Assembly: GCF_003721515.1 (NCBI RefSeq)
Contig: NZ_RJJD01000004.1
Span: 1-64,000 of the forward strand
Source of the DNA: Rufibacter latericius
GTDB taxonomy: Bacteria > Bacteroidota > Bacteroidia > Cytophagales > Hymenobacteraceae
Direction: 5' to 3'
Length of the DNA: 64,000 bases
Both the position numbers and the translations under genes were made by a program. Within the stretch, counting starts at the first letter, position 1. The number at the start of each line of letters is the position of its first letter. Under the pieces are notes generated by a model. That model did not search any database and was not told where the DNA came from. It saw only the letters and a list, made by a program, of their open reading frames with translations. Of this stretch, positions 25,187 to 34,687 are shown piece after piece.

Positions 25187-25936
25187 TTAGTTGCGGCTAT
25201 TCAACTTAGAGAGCAGGCGCAGTATTTCAATATACAGCCAGATCAAGGTGACAGCTAGACCGAAGGCAGCGTACCACTCCATGTTTTTAGGAGCGCCGTA
25301 TGCCACGCCTTGTTCAATGGTGTCAAAATCCATAATCAGGTTCATGGCCGCAATGATCACCACCAGCACACTGAAGATAATGCCCGCTGTGCCGCTGCTA
25401 TGGATCAAAGCCATCTCAACGCCAAAGAACTGCAGAATGAAGCCCAGCATGTAGTAGCAGAAAATCCCGAACGTGGCCGTCATGACAATGGACTTGAACC
25501 GTTCTGTGGCTCTGATCACGCGGGTGCTGTACAAAAGCAACATGCCGCCGAACACCGTAAAGGTCAACAGCATGGCCTGCGTGGCAATACCTGGGAACTT
25601 CGTCTCCAGAATACCTGAGATTCCGCCCAGGAACAGACCTTGCAACGCGCAGTAAAGAGGCGCAATGTAGGCGGCCCATTCTTTTTTGAAAACAAGCAGG
25701 AACGCCAGGCCCACGCCTACCAACGGAATAGAAACCAGGAACGGCAGCGGCACGCCCATCAGGGCGAACAGGTCCCAGGAGAAAACCGCAAAGACCAGTA
25801 CTATTCCCAGCAGCAAAGCCGACTTGGCCATGGTGCCGTTCAGGGTCATGGTAGGTCCATCAAGGGTCTGAGGAGTCGCTGATTGAAGAAAAGCCTCCTC
25901 TTTAAGAGCAGGGTTGTTAGAACTGAAAAGTGACAT
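25187..25936 (-). CDS. Bax inhibitor-1/YccA family membrane protein
   Basis: 249 residues from ATG 25936. A longer frame to 26053 exists, but its extra 39 residues overlap the upstream promoter zone and do not resemble the family. A soluble N-terminus (SNNPALKEEAFLQSA) is followed by seven hydrophobic segments. Characteristic BI-1 elements are GLFLGGISGILETKFPGI, FGIFCYYMLGFILQFFG and the terminal MDFDTIEQGVAYGAPKNMEWYAAFGLAVTL, with conserved acidic residues of the calcium/proton-gated pore. It may act as a pH-sensitive calcium leak channel like YetJ; the physiological role in bacteria is unclear. It is divergent from feoA. Confidence 0.87.
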   Translation of the reverse strand: MSLFSSNNPALKEEAFLQSATPQTLDGPTMTLNGTMAKSALLLGIVLVFAVFSWDLFALMGVPLPFLVSIPLVGVGLAFLLVFKKEWAAYIAPLYCALQGLFLGGISGILETKFPGIATQAMLLTFTVFGGMLLLYSTRVIRATERFKSIVMTATFGIFCYYMLGFILQFFGVEMALIHSSGTAGIIFSVLVVIIAAMNLIMDFDTIEQGVAYGAPKNMEWYAAFGLAVTLIWLYIEILRLLSKLNSRN

Positions 25937-26069
25937 GTTTTTAGTTGGTTTCACGAAAATTAGGCAAAAATCAGTAGAAATACAAGCAAAAACAATGCAA
26001 GTAATTGATGGTGATGCGAAACTTCGGGTTCTTTTTGGATTCATTAGGAACACCTTGTACCTTGCAACT

Positions 26070-26088
26070 GTTTATAACAAGTCTAAAT
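26070..26088. promoter_or_regulatory. Possible Fur-like operator upstream of feoA
   Basis: GTTTATAACAAGTCTAAAT resembles an inverted pair of ATTTAGA half-sites, one good and one with two mismatches, with a 5-bp spacer. It lies 13 bp before the feoA start, where iron control would be expected. Weak evidence. Confidence 0.25.
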
Positions 26089-26101
26089 AAGGAAACGAAA
26101 G

Positions 26102-26335
26102 GTGCAAGAAGAGCAGAAGAGTGTGCGGGATCTGAAGATAGGGGAGAAGGGCGTCATCTGTTGCCTGACTGATCCCGAAATGTCTTTGAAACTGCTGGAG
26201 ATGGGCTGTATTCCCGGCGAAGAAGTGAAACTGAACAGCCGCGCCCCTTTAGGCGACCCCATTACCATTATTGTGAACGATTACACCCTTTCCTTGCGTT
26301 TAGACGAAGCTGCTACCATCAAGTTAAAGGCTTAG
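26102..26335 (+). CDS. feoA: FeoA family protein, ferrous iron transport
   Basis: A 77-residue SH3-like cytoplasmic protein starting at GTG 26102, 2 bp after an AACGAAAG sequence. It carries the FeoA pattern: LKIGEKGVICCL, MSLKLLEMGCIPGEEVKLNS, APLGDPITIIVNDYTLSLRLDEAATI. It assists FeoB in Fe2+ uptake. FeoB begins 3 bp after its stop, so they form one operon. Confidence 0.93.
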   Translation: MQEEQKSVRDLKIGEKGVICCLTDPEMSLKLLEMGCIPGEEVKLNSRAPLGDPITIIVNDYTLSLRLDEAATIKLKA

Positions 26336-26338
26336 TCT

Positions 26339-28498
26339 ATGTCCGAAGTTCTTGCGCCGGCCCCCGCCTCCGTTCCCCATACGCTTACCACTCCGTCCCG
26401 CAAGGTGGCTAAGATTGCCCTCATCGGGAATCCTAACTCCGGTAAATCCTCTTTGTTCAACCATTTAACCGGTCTGAACCAAAAGGTAGGAAACTTCCCC
26501 GGGGTAACCGTTGACAAGAAAACCGGCATCAGCCAACTCACGCCTAACCTGAAGGCACAAGTCATTGACTTGCCAGGCACCTACAGCCTGTATCCCAAGT
26601 CGCTGGATGAAAAGGTGATCATTGACCTGCTCCACGACAAAAAATCCGCCTCTTACCCAGACGTTCTCATTATCACCGCCGATGCTTCTAACCTGAAGCG
26701 CAACCTCCTGTTGTTCACCCAGCTCGCGGACCTGAAAATTCCGGCGGTACTGGCTCTGAACATGATAGACGTCGCCGAGAAGCATGGGGTGAAAATTGAC
26801 GTAGCTGAACTGCAGAAAGAGTTGGGGGTACCGGTCATTCCGGTGAATGCCCGTAACGGGAGTGGACTGGCGGCGCTTAAGATTCTTCTTTCCCAGGAGA
26901 TAGAGGCCCCTGAAACCACCTTCTTCCCCATCCCCGAAAACCTGTTGGTGATGGTGCGGCAGATCAGGTACTACTTTGAACTGAGCAACGATTACCTGGC
27001 GTGGCATTACGCGCACCAATACCACAAACTGTCTTTCCTCTCTGAGGATGACAAAGAGTACATCGGGGAGTTGGTGAAAAAATACGGCTTCCATTCCAAT
27101 GCCCTGCAGGCCGCAGAAACGGTAGAGCGCTACACCCGCATCAACGGGCTGCTCCTGGATGCCATGCGCGTGACCAAGGCCGAGAACAACGAGCAGTTCA
27201 GCAACAAGCTGGATCAGATTCTCACGCATAAGATCTTCGGGTACCTGATTTTCTTCCTGATCCTGTTCATGATCTTCCAGGCAATCTTTGCGTGGGCCGC
27301 TTACCCCATGGATCTGATAGATACCGGAATTGCCACGCTCAACGCCTGGATTCACACCCAGGCCGATGGACCCTTGGTGGACCTGCTCACTGAAGGAGTG
27401 CTAGCCGGATTAGGCGGCGTGTTGATGTTTGTGCCCCAGATTGCCATTCTGTTTGCGTTTATCGCCATTCTGGAAGAAACCGGCTACATGGCCCGCGTGA
27501 CCTTCCTGATGGATAAAATCATGCGCAAGTTCGGGTTGAACGGTAAAAGCGTGGTGCCGCTTATTTCAGGCGTGGCCTGCGCCGTGCCCGCCATCATGGC
27601 TACCCGCACCATTGACTCCTGGAAAGACCGGATGATCACCATCTTCGTGACGCCGCTCATGAGCTGCTCGGCCCGTCTGCCTATCTACACCGTCATGATT
27701 GCCTTGGTAGTGCCAGAGACCTTTTACTTCGGGTTCCTGAGTCTGCAGAGTTTGGTGCTGATGGGCTTGTATTTGATCGGGTTTGTGGCGGCCATCGTTT
27801 CGGCGGCTTTGTTGAAATGGGTGCTCAAAACGAAAGAGCGGAGTTACTTCATCATGGAGTTTCCTACCTATAAAATGCCGCGCTGGAAAAACGTGGGCCT
27901 AACTATTATTGAGAAAGTAAAGGCCTTCGTATTCCAAGCGGGTAAAGTGATTCTGGCCATCTCCGTTATTCTGTGGGTACTGTCTTCCTATGGTCCGGGT
28001 AACGCCATACAACAAGCCGAGGAACGCGCCACAACAGAGTTGACTTCCCTGCAACTGAACGAAGCTGATGCTGAAGCGCACATTGCCGGGCAGAAACTGG
28101 AAGCGTCTTACGCCGGGCAGTTCGGGAAGTTCATTGAGCCTGCCATCCGTCCGTTGGGCTATGACTGGAAAGTAGGTATTGCCCTACTGACTTCCTTTGC
28201 CGCCCGCGAGGTGTTTGTGGGTACTATTTCCACCATCTACAGCGTAGGCGATTCTGAAAACATCTCCACTGTCAAAGAAAAGCTGATGGCCGAGAAAGAC
28301 GAATTCGGGCAGCCGTTCTTCACTCCGGCGCGCGCCTTCTCACTGCTTATTTTCTACGTGTTCGCCATGCAGTGCATGAGTACCATAGCCGTGGTGTATC
28401 GTGAAACCAAAGGCTGGAAATGGCCCATTCTGCAGATGCTTTACATGACCGGTCTGGCGTATGCCTCGGCCTTTGTGGTATTCAAATTATTCTCTTAA
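26339..28498 (+). CDS. feoB: Ferrous iron transporter FeoB
   Basis: 719 residues. The N-terminal G domain has G1 GNPNSGKSS (30-38), G2 in FPGVTVDKK, G3 DLPGTYSLYP and G4 ALNMID. A helical GDI-like domain with NGLLLDAMRV follows to about residue 285. The membrane part has two Gate motifs: VACAVPAIMATRTI followed by SCSARLPIY, and the later RPLGYDWKVGIALLTSFAAREVFVG. The Cys residues of both Gate 1 stretches expected for FeoB are present. It sits in the inner membrane and imports Fe2+. A perfect palindrome and then an intrinsic terminator end the feoAB transcript. Confidence 0.96.
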   Translation: MSEVLAPAPASVPHTLTTPSRKVAKIALIGNPNSGKSSLFNHLTGLNQKVGNFPGVTVDKKTGISQLTPNLKAQVIDLPGTYSLYPKSLDEKVIIDLLHDKKSASYPDVLIITADASNLKRNLLLFTQLADLKIPAVLALNMIDVAEKHGVKIDVAELQKELGVPVIPVNARNGSGLAALKILLSQEIEAPETTFFPIPENLLVMVRQIRYYFELSNDYLAWHYAHQYHKLSFLSEDDKEYIGELVKKYGFHSNALQAAETVERYTRINGLLLDAMRVTKAENNEQFSNKLDQILTHKIFGYLIFFLILFMIFQAIFAWAAYPMDLIDTGIATLNAWIHTQADGPLVDLLTEGVLAGLGGVLMFVPQIAILFAFIAILEETGYMARVTFLMDKIMRKFGLNGKSVVPLISGVACAVPAIMATRTIDSWKDRMITIFVTPLMSCSARLPIYTVMIALVVPETFYFGFLSLQSLVLMGLYLIGFVAAIVSAALLKWVLKTKERSYFIMEFPTYKMPRWKNVGLTIIEKVKAFVFQAGKVILAISVILWVLSSYGPGNAIQQAEERATTELTSLQLNEADAEAHIAGQKLEASYAGQFGKFIEPAIRPLGYDWKVGIALLTSFAAREVFVGTISTIYSVGDSENISTVKEKLMAEKDEFGQPFFTPARAFSLLIFYVFAMQCMSTIAVVYRETKGWKWPILQMLYMTGLAYASAFVVFKLFS

Positions 28499-28505
28499 TG
28501 CTTTT

Positions 28506-28545
28506 CTGTTTTGGGCATGTTTTTAGAAAAACATGCCCAAAACAG
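28506..28545. repeat. Dispersed palindrome, perfect 19-bp arms
   Basis: CTGTTTTGGGCATGTTTTT (28506-28524) and its exact complement (28527-28545), with 2 nt between. The first position is 7 bp after the feoB stop. Core GGGCATGTTTTT is a variant of the common GGGCCTGTTTTC, with matching change on both arms. Confidence 0.9.
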
Positions 28546-28558
28546 TTGATATTTTTCA

Positions 28559-28588
28559 AAGGCAGCCTACAAATGGCTGCCTTTTTTT
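28559..28588 (+). terminator. Intrinsic terminator after feoB
   Basis: Stem AGGCAGCC against GGCTGCCT with loop TACAAAT, followed by seven T. It stands directly behind the palindrome at 28506-28545, so the palindrome is not the terminator here. Confidence 0.85.
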
Positions 28589-28666
28589 GGCAGTTCTGCT
28601 GCCGGTATTGTTCATGACTCGCCACTATACTGCAGGTAGTGATTATACAAATTGGATAACGCTTGC

Positions 28667-28702
28667 GGTTTGGGCCTATTTCGCAAAAATGGCCCTGAAA
28701 CC
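28667..28702. repeat. Dispersed palindrome in feoB-rimP gap
   Basis: GGTTTGGGCCTATTT against AAAATGGCCCTGAAACC. The rest of the 28589-28850 interval shows no gene or other structure. Confidence 0.6.
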
Positions 28703-28856
28703 AACTTTGCCTGCTTGAACTATTTAGACATCTGCTTGGTTAATTCCTAGACTAGCGGTCTCGACTTTCTGACAATTTGGAAGCGGGAGAAAGGCTGCTC
28801 TTCCCAGTGCTAATTTCCTTTTACATTATCTAAAAGCGTACATAATGCCCTGTTGC

Positions 28857-28887
28857 TTGTGTTTCAGTGGATTTGTTTGTACATTTG
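28857..28887 (+). promoter_or_regulatory. Promoter of rimP-nusA-infB
   Basis: TTG at 28857 and TACATTTG at 28880-28887, separated by 20 bp, fit the Bacteroidota -33/-7 arrangement. The transcript would begin near 28894, about 58 nt before rimP. Confidence 0.5.
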
Positions 28888-28905
28888 TGCGATTGAAGTG
28901 AATTA

Positions 28906-28932
28906 GAGGGGACGAGAGAGTCCCCCTTTTTA
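28906..28932 (+). promoter_or_regulatory. Terminator-like hairpin in the rimP leader
   Basis: GGGGAC (28908-28913) pairs with GTCCCC (28920-28925), loop GAGAGA, followed by C and five T. It has the form of an intrinsic terminator but lies in the short leader between the predicted promoter and rimP. That suggests attenuation of the operon, perhaps through NusA itself (inference). Confidence 0.5.
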
Positions 28933-28951
28933 TTTGTTATCCAGATTGCGA

Positions 28952-29425
28952 ATGGCCTTAGAGGAAATAATAATACAAGGATACGCCCAGGCAGCCCTGC
29001 CAGAACCAGACCTGTTCATTGTAAGTGTGAAGGTGTCTGATACGCCAGTGCGGCCCAAGATCACAATCCTTGCCGACGGTGACCAAGGCATTAGCATTGA
29101 CCAGTGCGCTAAGATCAGTCGCCGCATAGCCAAGCAGATTGAAGAGGCCTACGGAGAAGAAATTTCCTACGTGTTAGAAGTGTCTTCGCCGGGTGTTGAT
29201 TTTCCGCTGACCTCGCCGCGGCAGTACGCCAAAAACCTGGGCCGATTCGTAAAAATAACGCTGGCCGAAGGTGTAGAGAAAATCGGTGAAATCAGAGAAG
29301 TCCTGGAAAACGGAATCCTGTTTGCCGAGGAAGTAAAACAGAAACATAAGAAAGCGTTGCTGGAGCCCGTTCACGTGGCCTTCAGTGATATTGTGAAAGC
29401 GCAGATTGTAATCTCTTTTAAATAA
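28952..29425 (+). CDS. rimP: Ribosome maturation factor RimP
   Basis: 157 residues from ATG 28952; an upstream in-frame TTG at 28934 is close to the leader hairpin and less likely. The N-terminal alpha/beta domain includes KITILADGDQGISIDQCAKISRRIAKQIE and SYVLEVSSPGVDFPLTSPRQYAKNLGR-like sequence, the RimP signature of SPG plus RxF. The C-terminal SH3-like domain spans about 88-157. RimP helps 30S subunit assembly. NusA follows after 7 bp, the classical order rimP-nusA-infB. Confidence 0.93.
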   Translation: MALEEIIIQGYAQAALPEPDLFIVSVKVSDTPVRPKITILADGDQGISIDQCAKISRRIAKQIEEAYGEEISYVLEVSSPGVDFPLTSPRQYAKNLGRFVKITLAEGVEKIGEIREVLENGILFAEEVKQKHKKALLEPVHVAFSDIVKAQIVISFK

Positions 29426-29432
29426 GAAAGAC

Positions 29433-30692
29433 ATGGATAGTTCAGTATTGATCGAGTCGTTTGCGGAGTTCGCTAAATTCAAGAACATTGACCGCCCTAC
29501 CATGATGCGGATCTTGGAGGATGTGTTCCGTACAATGATCCGGAAGAAATGGTCTACTGATGAGAATTTTGACATCATCCTGAACGTAGAGAAAGGCGAT
29601 CTTGAAATTTGGCGTAACCGCGAAATCGTGGATGATAACTCAGAGGACATCTGGGACGATGATAAAATTGCCCTTTCAGATGCCCGCAAGATTGAGCCCG
29701 ATTTTGAAGTAGGCGAAGAAGTATCTGAGCTGGTGAAACTGGAAGACTTTGGCCGCAGAGCCGTGTTGACCGCCCGCCAGACGCTTATTCAGCGCGTAAA
29801 AGATTTAGAGAAAGACCTGCTGTACCAAAAGTACAAAGACCAGGTTGGGGAGATCATCTCCGGCGAAGTCTATCAGGTGTGGAACCGCGAGGTATTGATT
29901 CTTGACAATGAGGATAATGAGTTGCTGATTCCTAAATCTGAGCAGATCCCCAAAGACCGTTACCGCAAAGGTGACGTGGTACGGGCGGTGGTGCAGCGCG
30001 TGGAGATCATTAACGGTAACCCAAAGATCATCCTTTCCCGTACTTCTCCCCAGTTTTTGGAGCGTCTCTTTGAAGGCGAGGTGCCCGAGATCTTTGACGG
30101 TTTAATTACCATCAAGAAGATTGTGCGTGAGCCAGGTGAGCGTGCCAAAGTTGCCGTGGAGTCTTACGATGACCGTATTGATCCGGTAGGAGCTTGCGTG
30201 GGTATGAAAGGCTCGCGTATCCATACCATCGTTCGGGAGTTGGAGAACGAGAACATTGACGTGATCAACTACACAGACAACATGGAGCTGTACATCCAGC
30301 GGGCGCTGAGCCCTGCCAAGATCAGCAGCATCAAGATAAACGAAGAAACCGGCCGTGCCTCTGTGTTCCTGAAGCCAGACCAAGTGTCATTGGCGATTGG
30401 TAAAGGCGGTCAGAACATCAAACTCGCCAGTAAGTTGGTGGGCTTAGAAATTGACGTGTTCCGTGAAACGGAAGAGTTTGATGAGGACATCAACCTGGAA
30501 GAATTCTCTGACGAGATTGAAAGCTGGGTAATTGACGAACTGAAGCGCATAGGTCTGGACACAGCCCGCAGTGTAATGGCCGTCAGCAAGGAGGATTTGG
30601 TGCGCAGAACGGAGCTTGAAGAAGAAACCGTAGAAGACCTGCTCAACATCATCCGCCAGGAGTTTGATTCAGAAGAAAGCAATAACAACTAG
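29433..30692 (+). CDS. nusA: Transcription termination/antitermination factor NusA
   Basis: 419 residues. The N-terminal RNA-polymerase-binding domain (about 1-130) includes NVEKGDLEIWRNREIV. The S1 domain (about 135-200) has GEIISGEVYQVWNREVLI. KH1/KH2 (about 205-345) include REPGERAKVAVESYD, GACVGMKGSRI and LAIGKGGQNIKLASKLVG. A short acidic C-terminal helix-hairpin region (VIDELKRIGLDTARS) ends it; the AR repeats of E. coli NusA are absent, as usual in this phylum. It controls pausing, termination and antitermination. It is co-transcribed with rimP; an unusual hairpin follows before infB. Confidence 0.95.
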   Translation: MDSSVLIESFAEFAKFKNIDRPTMMRILEDVFRTMIRKKWSTDENFDIILNVEKGDLEIWRNREIVDDNSEDIWDDDKIALSDARKIEPDFEVGEEVSELVKLEDFGRRAVLTARQTLIQRVKDLEKDLLYQKYKDQVGEIISGEVYQVWNREVLILDNEDNELLIPKSEQIPKDRYRKGDVVRAVVQRVEIINGNPKIILSRTSPQFLERLFEGEVPEIFDGLITIKKIVREPGERAKVAVESYDDRIDPVGACVGMKGSRIHTIVRELENENIDVINYTDNMELYIQRALSPAKISSIKINEETGRASVFLKPDQVSLAIGKGGQNIKLASKLVGLEIDVFRETEEFDEDINLEEFSDEIESWVIDELKRIGLDTARSVMAVSKEDLVRRTELEEETVEDLLNIIRQEFDSEESNNN

Positions 30693-30730
30693 TGGTGCGC
30701 TTAATGTGCCGGGTTATTTGATCTGACCGG

Positions 30731-30806
30731 AAGGATGGGAGCCGTTTAGGGCCTGTTTTCCGGGAATATGGTCAAAAACGCGTAGTCGCCAAGGCCGCCC
30801 ATCCTT
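30731..30806. repeat. Nested inverted repeat between nusA and infB
   Basis: Outer arms AAGGATGGGAGCC (30731-30743) and GGCCGCCCATCCTT (30793-30806) enclose a dispersed-palindrome half (GTTTAGGGCCTGTTTTCC, 30744-30761) whose partner has decayed to GGTCAAAAACG. No long T tract follows, so read-through into infB is likely. Confidence 0.6.
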
Positions 30807-30862
30807 TTAATGAGTAAGAAACAAGTAACTACTAAAAGTAAATCATAACAGCATATTTGAAC

Positions 30863-33800
30863 ATGTCAGAAGAAAGAACGATGAGGCTTAAACAGGTAGC
30901 AACCACCTTGAACATCAGCGTCTCCACTGTGGTGGATACCTTGAAGGCCAAAGGGGTTGATATCGAAAATAAACCTACTTCAAAAATTACCCCGGAGCAG
31001 TTCAATATGCTGTCGAAAGAGTTTGCTTCCTCTATGCAGGCCAAGGCCGAGGCGGCAGATTTGAACCTTCCTGGGAAAAAGCCCGCTGAGCAAGAGCACC
31101 GACCCGAGCCTAAGAAGCAGGCTGAACCTGAAGCGGAGATGTTTATCAAATCCAACCAGGTAAGAACGCAGGCCTCAGAGCAGCCAAAACCAGCCGCCGC
31201 CCCAGCGCCGCAAGTTTCTGCCCCTGTTTCTGCGCCAGCCGCTGCTACAGCCACTTCTTCTTTGCCCGGTATCAAAATTTTGGGTAAGATTGAATTGGAT
31301 GCAAAAGGAAGGCCAGTACCTAAACCAGCGCCTGCGCCGGTGGCAACTCCGGCACCAGCTGCTCCAGCAGCAGCTCCAGTAGTCGAGGCACCTGCATCTT
31401 CTCCAGCCGCGGCGGCTCCTAGCAGACCGGCAGAAACCCCGGTAGCAGCAGAAAAGCCCGTTGAAACTGTTGCAGCCCCCGCGGCATCTGCTCCTGCCCC
31501 AGTAGTAGCAAAAACCCCAAAACCTGCCACCCCTGAACCCGTGAGCGCACCAGCTGCTCCGGCGCCACAAGCGCCGGTAGAAGCCAAGGCACCTGCTGCA
31601 CCTGCTGCTTCAGAAAAGCCTGCAGAAGTTTCGGCTCCCGCGCCTGCACCTGCTCCTGTGGCAGAGGCACCAAAGCCGGCTGCTCCAGTCGCTCCTGCCC
31701 CAGATACAACCCCTGCGGCTGCTCCAGCCCCAGCACCAAGTGCTCCGGTTGTTCCGGCCGCTGCAACTCCTGCTGCGCAAGAGAAACCAGCAGAGCCTGC
31801 GGCACCAGAAGTACCACAGACCACTATCAAAGCCCAGGCCGACCAGCTGAAAGGCTTAACCGTTCTTGGTAAGATTGAACTACCGGTAAGCGGTGGCCGT
31901 GGGAAAGGCGGAAAACCAGTGGCGTCTTCAGATGAGCGCCGCAGAGGAAACCAACCCGGAGGCCAAGGTCAACCAGGTCAGGGACAAGGTCAAGGCGGAG
32001 GAGACAAAAAGAAACGTAAACGCATTGAAGTGCCTAAAACCGGTGCTCAGGGTGGAGCCGGCGGCAATGCAACGGCAGCTCCGCAAGGACACCGCGCAGG
32101 CGATAGAGCCACCAGCACCCGTCCTTTAGGAACAGGTCAGGCTGCCAACCGCCAAGGCGGTGCCGGCGGACCAGGCCAAGGCCAACGTCCAGGTGGCGGA
32201 GGCGGAGGTTACCAGGGCAACCGTCCAGCGGGCGGAGGTCCGGGTCAGCGTCCGGGCGGCCCAGGACAACGTACGGGAGCACCTAATGCCCCACGTGCCG
32301 AATTAACAGACAAGGAAATCCAGGATCAGATTAAGGCTACCTTGGCCCGTCTGAGCGGTGGTAAAGGCGGTAACCAAGGAAACCGTGCCAAATATCGCCG
32401 TGAGAAACGTTCTGCCGTGGCAGACGCCGCCGATGAGCGCAGAATGCAGGAGCAGCTGGAATCTAAGATTCTACGCGTAACCGAGTTCGTTTCTGCGAAT
32501 GACCTGGCAGCTCTGATGGATGTGAGCGTGAACGACGTGATCAAGACCTGTATGAACCTGGGCATGTTCGTGTCTATCAACCAGCGTCTTGATGCCGAGG
32601 CGATCACTATCATCGCCGATGAATTCGGGTATGAAATCCAATTTGCTACCACTGAGGACGATGAAAACCGCGGCGTAGAGGAAGAAGATGCCGAAGAGGA
32701 TCTGCAACCGCGTGCGCCAATTGTGACTATCATGGGTCACGTTGACCACGGTAAAACCTCTTTGCTGGATTATATCAGAAGAACCAAAGTAACCGCCGGT
32801 GAGGCCGGGGGTATCACCCAGCACATTGGTGCCTACCAAGTAACCACCGAAGCCGGGAAAGACATCACCTTCCTGGATACTCCGGGTCACGAGGCTTTTA
32901 CCGCCATGCGTGCCCGTGGTGCCAAAGTAACCGACGTGGTTATCATTGTGGTAGCCGCTGACGACAGCGTGATGCCGCAAACCAAAGAGGCTTTGAACCA
33001 CGCCCAAGCAGCCGGTTCACCTATTGTGATTGCCATTAACAAAGTGGATAAGCCAACCGCTAACCCAGACAAGATTCGTGAGGAACTTGCCCAGTTGAAC
33101 GTACTGGTGGAAGAGTGGGGTGGTAAATACCAAAGCCAGGAGATCTCGGCCAAAACCGGACAAGGAATTGACGAGCTGTTGGAGAAAGTATTGCTGGAAG
33201 CAGAATTACTGGAGCTGAAAGCAAACCCAGACCGTCGTGCTGTGGGTACCGTGATTGAAGCCGCCCTGGACAAAGGCCGTGGTTACGTGGCTACCGTACT
33301 GGTGCAAACCGGAACGTTAGAAATCGGGGATATTCTGGTAGCAGGCTCGCATTATGGTCGCGTGAAAGCGATGACCGATGTGTTAGGCAAGCGCCACAAG
33401 AAAGCCGGGCCGTCAATGCCGATCCAGGTGTTGGGTATTGATGGAGCACCCCAAGCCGGAGACAAGTTCGTGGTGATGGAGACGGAGCGTGAAGCCCGTG
33501 AGATTGCCGTGAGCCGTCAGCAGTTGCAGCGTGAGCAGAGCATGCGTACCAAGAAACACATCACCCTGGATGAGATCGGTCGTCGTTTGGCCATCGGTAC
33601 CTTCAAGGAACTGAATGTGATTGTACGTGGTGACGTGGATGGTTCCGTAGAGGCCCTTTCTGACTCATTACTGAAACTGTCTACCGAAGAGGTACAGGTG
33701 AACATCCTGTCTAAAGGCGTAGGACAGATCTCTGAGTCAGACGTTCTTTTGGCTTCGGCCTCAGATGCGATCATCATTGGTTTCCAGGTTCGTCCGTCTT

Positions 33801-34216
33801 CCAATGCCCGCAAACTGGCCGAGAACGAGCAAATCGACATCCGTCTGTACTCTATCATCTACAACGCCATCAACGAGGTGAAAGACGCCATGGAAGGTAT
33901 GTTGGCGCCAACTGTACAAGAAGTGGTAGTTGCCAACGTAGAGGTACGCGAGGTGTTCAAGATCACCAAAGTGGGAACAATTGCTGGTTGTATGGTGACC
34001 GATGGTACCATTACCCGGAACTCCAAGATTCGTCTGGTGCGCGATGGTATCGTGGTTCACTCCGGCGAGATCCTGGCCCTGAAACGCTTCAAAGACGATG
34101 CGGCGGAGGTTCGCCAAGGTTACGAGTGCGGTATCAGCATCAAGAACTTCAATGACCTCAACCAAGGGGATATCATTGAAGCGTACGAAGAGCGCGAGAT
34201 CAAACGGACGCTTTAG
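30863..34216 (+). CDS. infB: Translation initiation factor IF-2
   Basis: About 1117 residues from ATG 30863. An N-terminal IF2N helix domain ([25 protein letters not shown], about 8-60) is followed by a long Ala/Pro/Val-rich linker (about 95-315) and a Gly/Gln/Pro-rich basic stretch (about 345-490). A second IF2N (about 530-590) follows. The G domain starts near residue 615: GHVDHGKTS (G1), DTPGHEAF (G3) and NKVDKP (G4). Domains II-IV follow, ending [12 protein letters not shown]. It positions initiator tRNA on the 30S subunit. The linkers are longer than in E. coli and strongly biased in composition, which also creates false open frames on the opposite strand. A strong terminator closes the operon. 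Confidence 0.96.
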   Translation: MSEERTMRLKQVATTLNISVSTVVDTLKAKGVDIENKPTSKITPEQFNMLSKEFASSMQAKAEAADLNLPGKKPAEQEHRPEPKKQAEPEAEMFIKSNQVRTQASEQPKPAAAPAPQVSAPVSAPAAATATSSLPGIKILGKIELDAKGRPVPKPAPAPVATPAPAAPAAAPVVEAPASSPAAAAPSRPAETPVAAEKPVETVAAPAASAPAPVVAKTPKPATPEPVSAPAAPAPQAPVEAKAPAAPAASEKPAEVSAPAPAPAPVAEAPKPAAPVAPAPDTTPAAAPAPAPSAPVVPAAATPAAQEKPAEPAAPEVPQTTIKAQADQLKGLTVLGKIELPVSGGRGKGGKPVASSDERRRGNQPGGQGQPGQGQGQGGGDKKKRKRIEVPKTGAQGGAGGNATAAPQGHRAGDRATSTRPLGTGQAANRQGGAGGPGQGQRPGGGGGGYQGNRPAGGGPGQRPGGPGQRTGAPNAPRAELTDKEIQDQIKATLARLSGGKGGNQGNRAKYRREKRSAVADAADERRMQEQLESKILRVTEFVSANDLAALMDVSVNDVIKTCMNLGMFVSINQRLDAEAITIIADEFGYEIQFATTEDDENRGVEEEDAEEDLQPRAPIVTIMGHVDHGKTSLLDYIRRTKVTAGEAGGITQHIGAYQVTTEAGKDITFLDTPGHEAFTAMRARGAKVTDVVIIVVAADDSVMPQTKEALNHAQAAGSPIVIAINKVDKPTANPDKIREELAQLNVLVEEWGGKYQSQEISAKTGQGIDELLEKVLLEAELLELKANPDRRAVGTVIEAALDKGRGYVATVLVQTGTLEIGDILVAGSHYGRVKAMTDVLGKRHKKAGPSMPIQVLGIDGAPQAGDKFVVMETEREAREIAVSRQQLQREQSMRTKKHITLDEIGRRLAIGTFKELNVIVRGDVDGSVEALSDSLLKLSTEEVQVNILSKGVGQISESDVLLASASDAIIIGFQVRPSSNARKLAENEQIDIRLYSIIYNAINEVKDAMEGMLAPTVQEVVVANVEVREVFKITKVGTIAGCMVTDGTITRNSKIRLVRDGIVVHSGEILALKRFKDDAAEVRQGYECGISIKNFNDLNQGDIIEAYEEREIKRTL

Positions 34217-34244
34217 TCTTCAGTTGAACAACAGTTTAGTTTAA

Positions 34245-34290
34245 AATAAAGAAAGCCCCACCTTCTCAGGTGGGGCTTTCTTTATTTTAG
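34245..34290 (+). terminator. Strong terminator after infB
   Basis: A perfect 19-bp stem, AATAAAGAAAGCCCCACCT against AGGTGGGGCTTTCTTTATT, loop TCTC, T-rich 3' flank. It can act in both directions. Confidence 0.92.
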
Positions 34291-34359
34291 GTTTCCGGCT
34301 TGTTTTTGTGGAAACATAGAGAATTCGGTATGAAGGGAATTTATGTGGACAACACCATC

Positions 34360-34572
34360 GGCAGAGACACTCGCAGGACTTCCGGACGCTACGGGGCTTG
34401 GAAGAAGCAGGAATATGTTTGGGGAAGCAATTCACCTGGTTAAAAAGTGCACATTCTGTTTTAAGGTTATTTTCAAGAAAAGAGGCAATAAAGGGTTTGT
34501 TATTCAATTCTGAAGGAAAGGGTAGTATCCCAAAGACCTCGTGGTGTCCATAGGTCTACGGGTGTCTCTGCC
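34360..34572. repeat. Non-coding gap with a spaced GGCAGAGACAC inverted repeat
   Basis: GGCAGAGACACTCGCAGGA at 34360-34378 recurs, inverted and slightly changed, as TACGGGTGTCTCTGCC at 34557-34572. The second copy is joined to a local AGACCT...AGGTCT hairpin (34534-34556). About 180 bp lie between them without a believable gene. It could be the remnant of a small mobile element with inverted ends; no transposase is visible. Confidence 0.4.
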
Positions 34573-34618
34573 ATTCATAACAGACTTCATTTTAGGCTTA
34601 GATTCCGCAAAACGGGCT

Positions 34619-34666
34619 GTAAACAGGAACGCCTCTCCTAAAAGTAGAAGAGGCGTTCCTGTTTAC
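34619..34666. terminator. Long hairpin downstream of basic secreted protein gene
   Basis: Perfect 18-bp arms GTAAACAGGAACGCCTCT and AGAGGCGTTCCTGTTTAC with a 12-nt loop. It lies 22 bp beyond the stop of the minus-strand gene and ends that transcript or stabilises its 3' end. No clear T tract is present on either side. Confidence 0.65.
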
Positions 34667-34687
34667 ATTTGAAGCTATATCTCTGAT

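Noticed and set aside
30832-31830. Long open frame of about 330 codons on the minus strand within infB
   Set aside because: It is an Ala/Gly/Thr artefact of the Ala/Pro-rich codons on the sense strand, with no start signals or family features.
34241-34507. 88-codon minus-strand frame after infB
   Set aside because: It ends inside the infB terminator and shows no recognisable domain.
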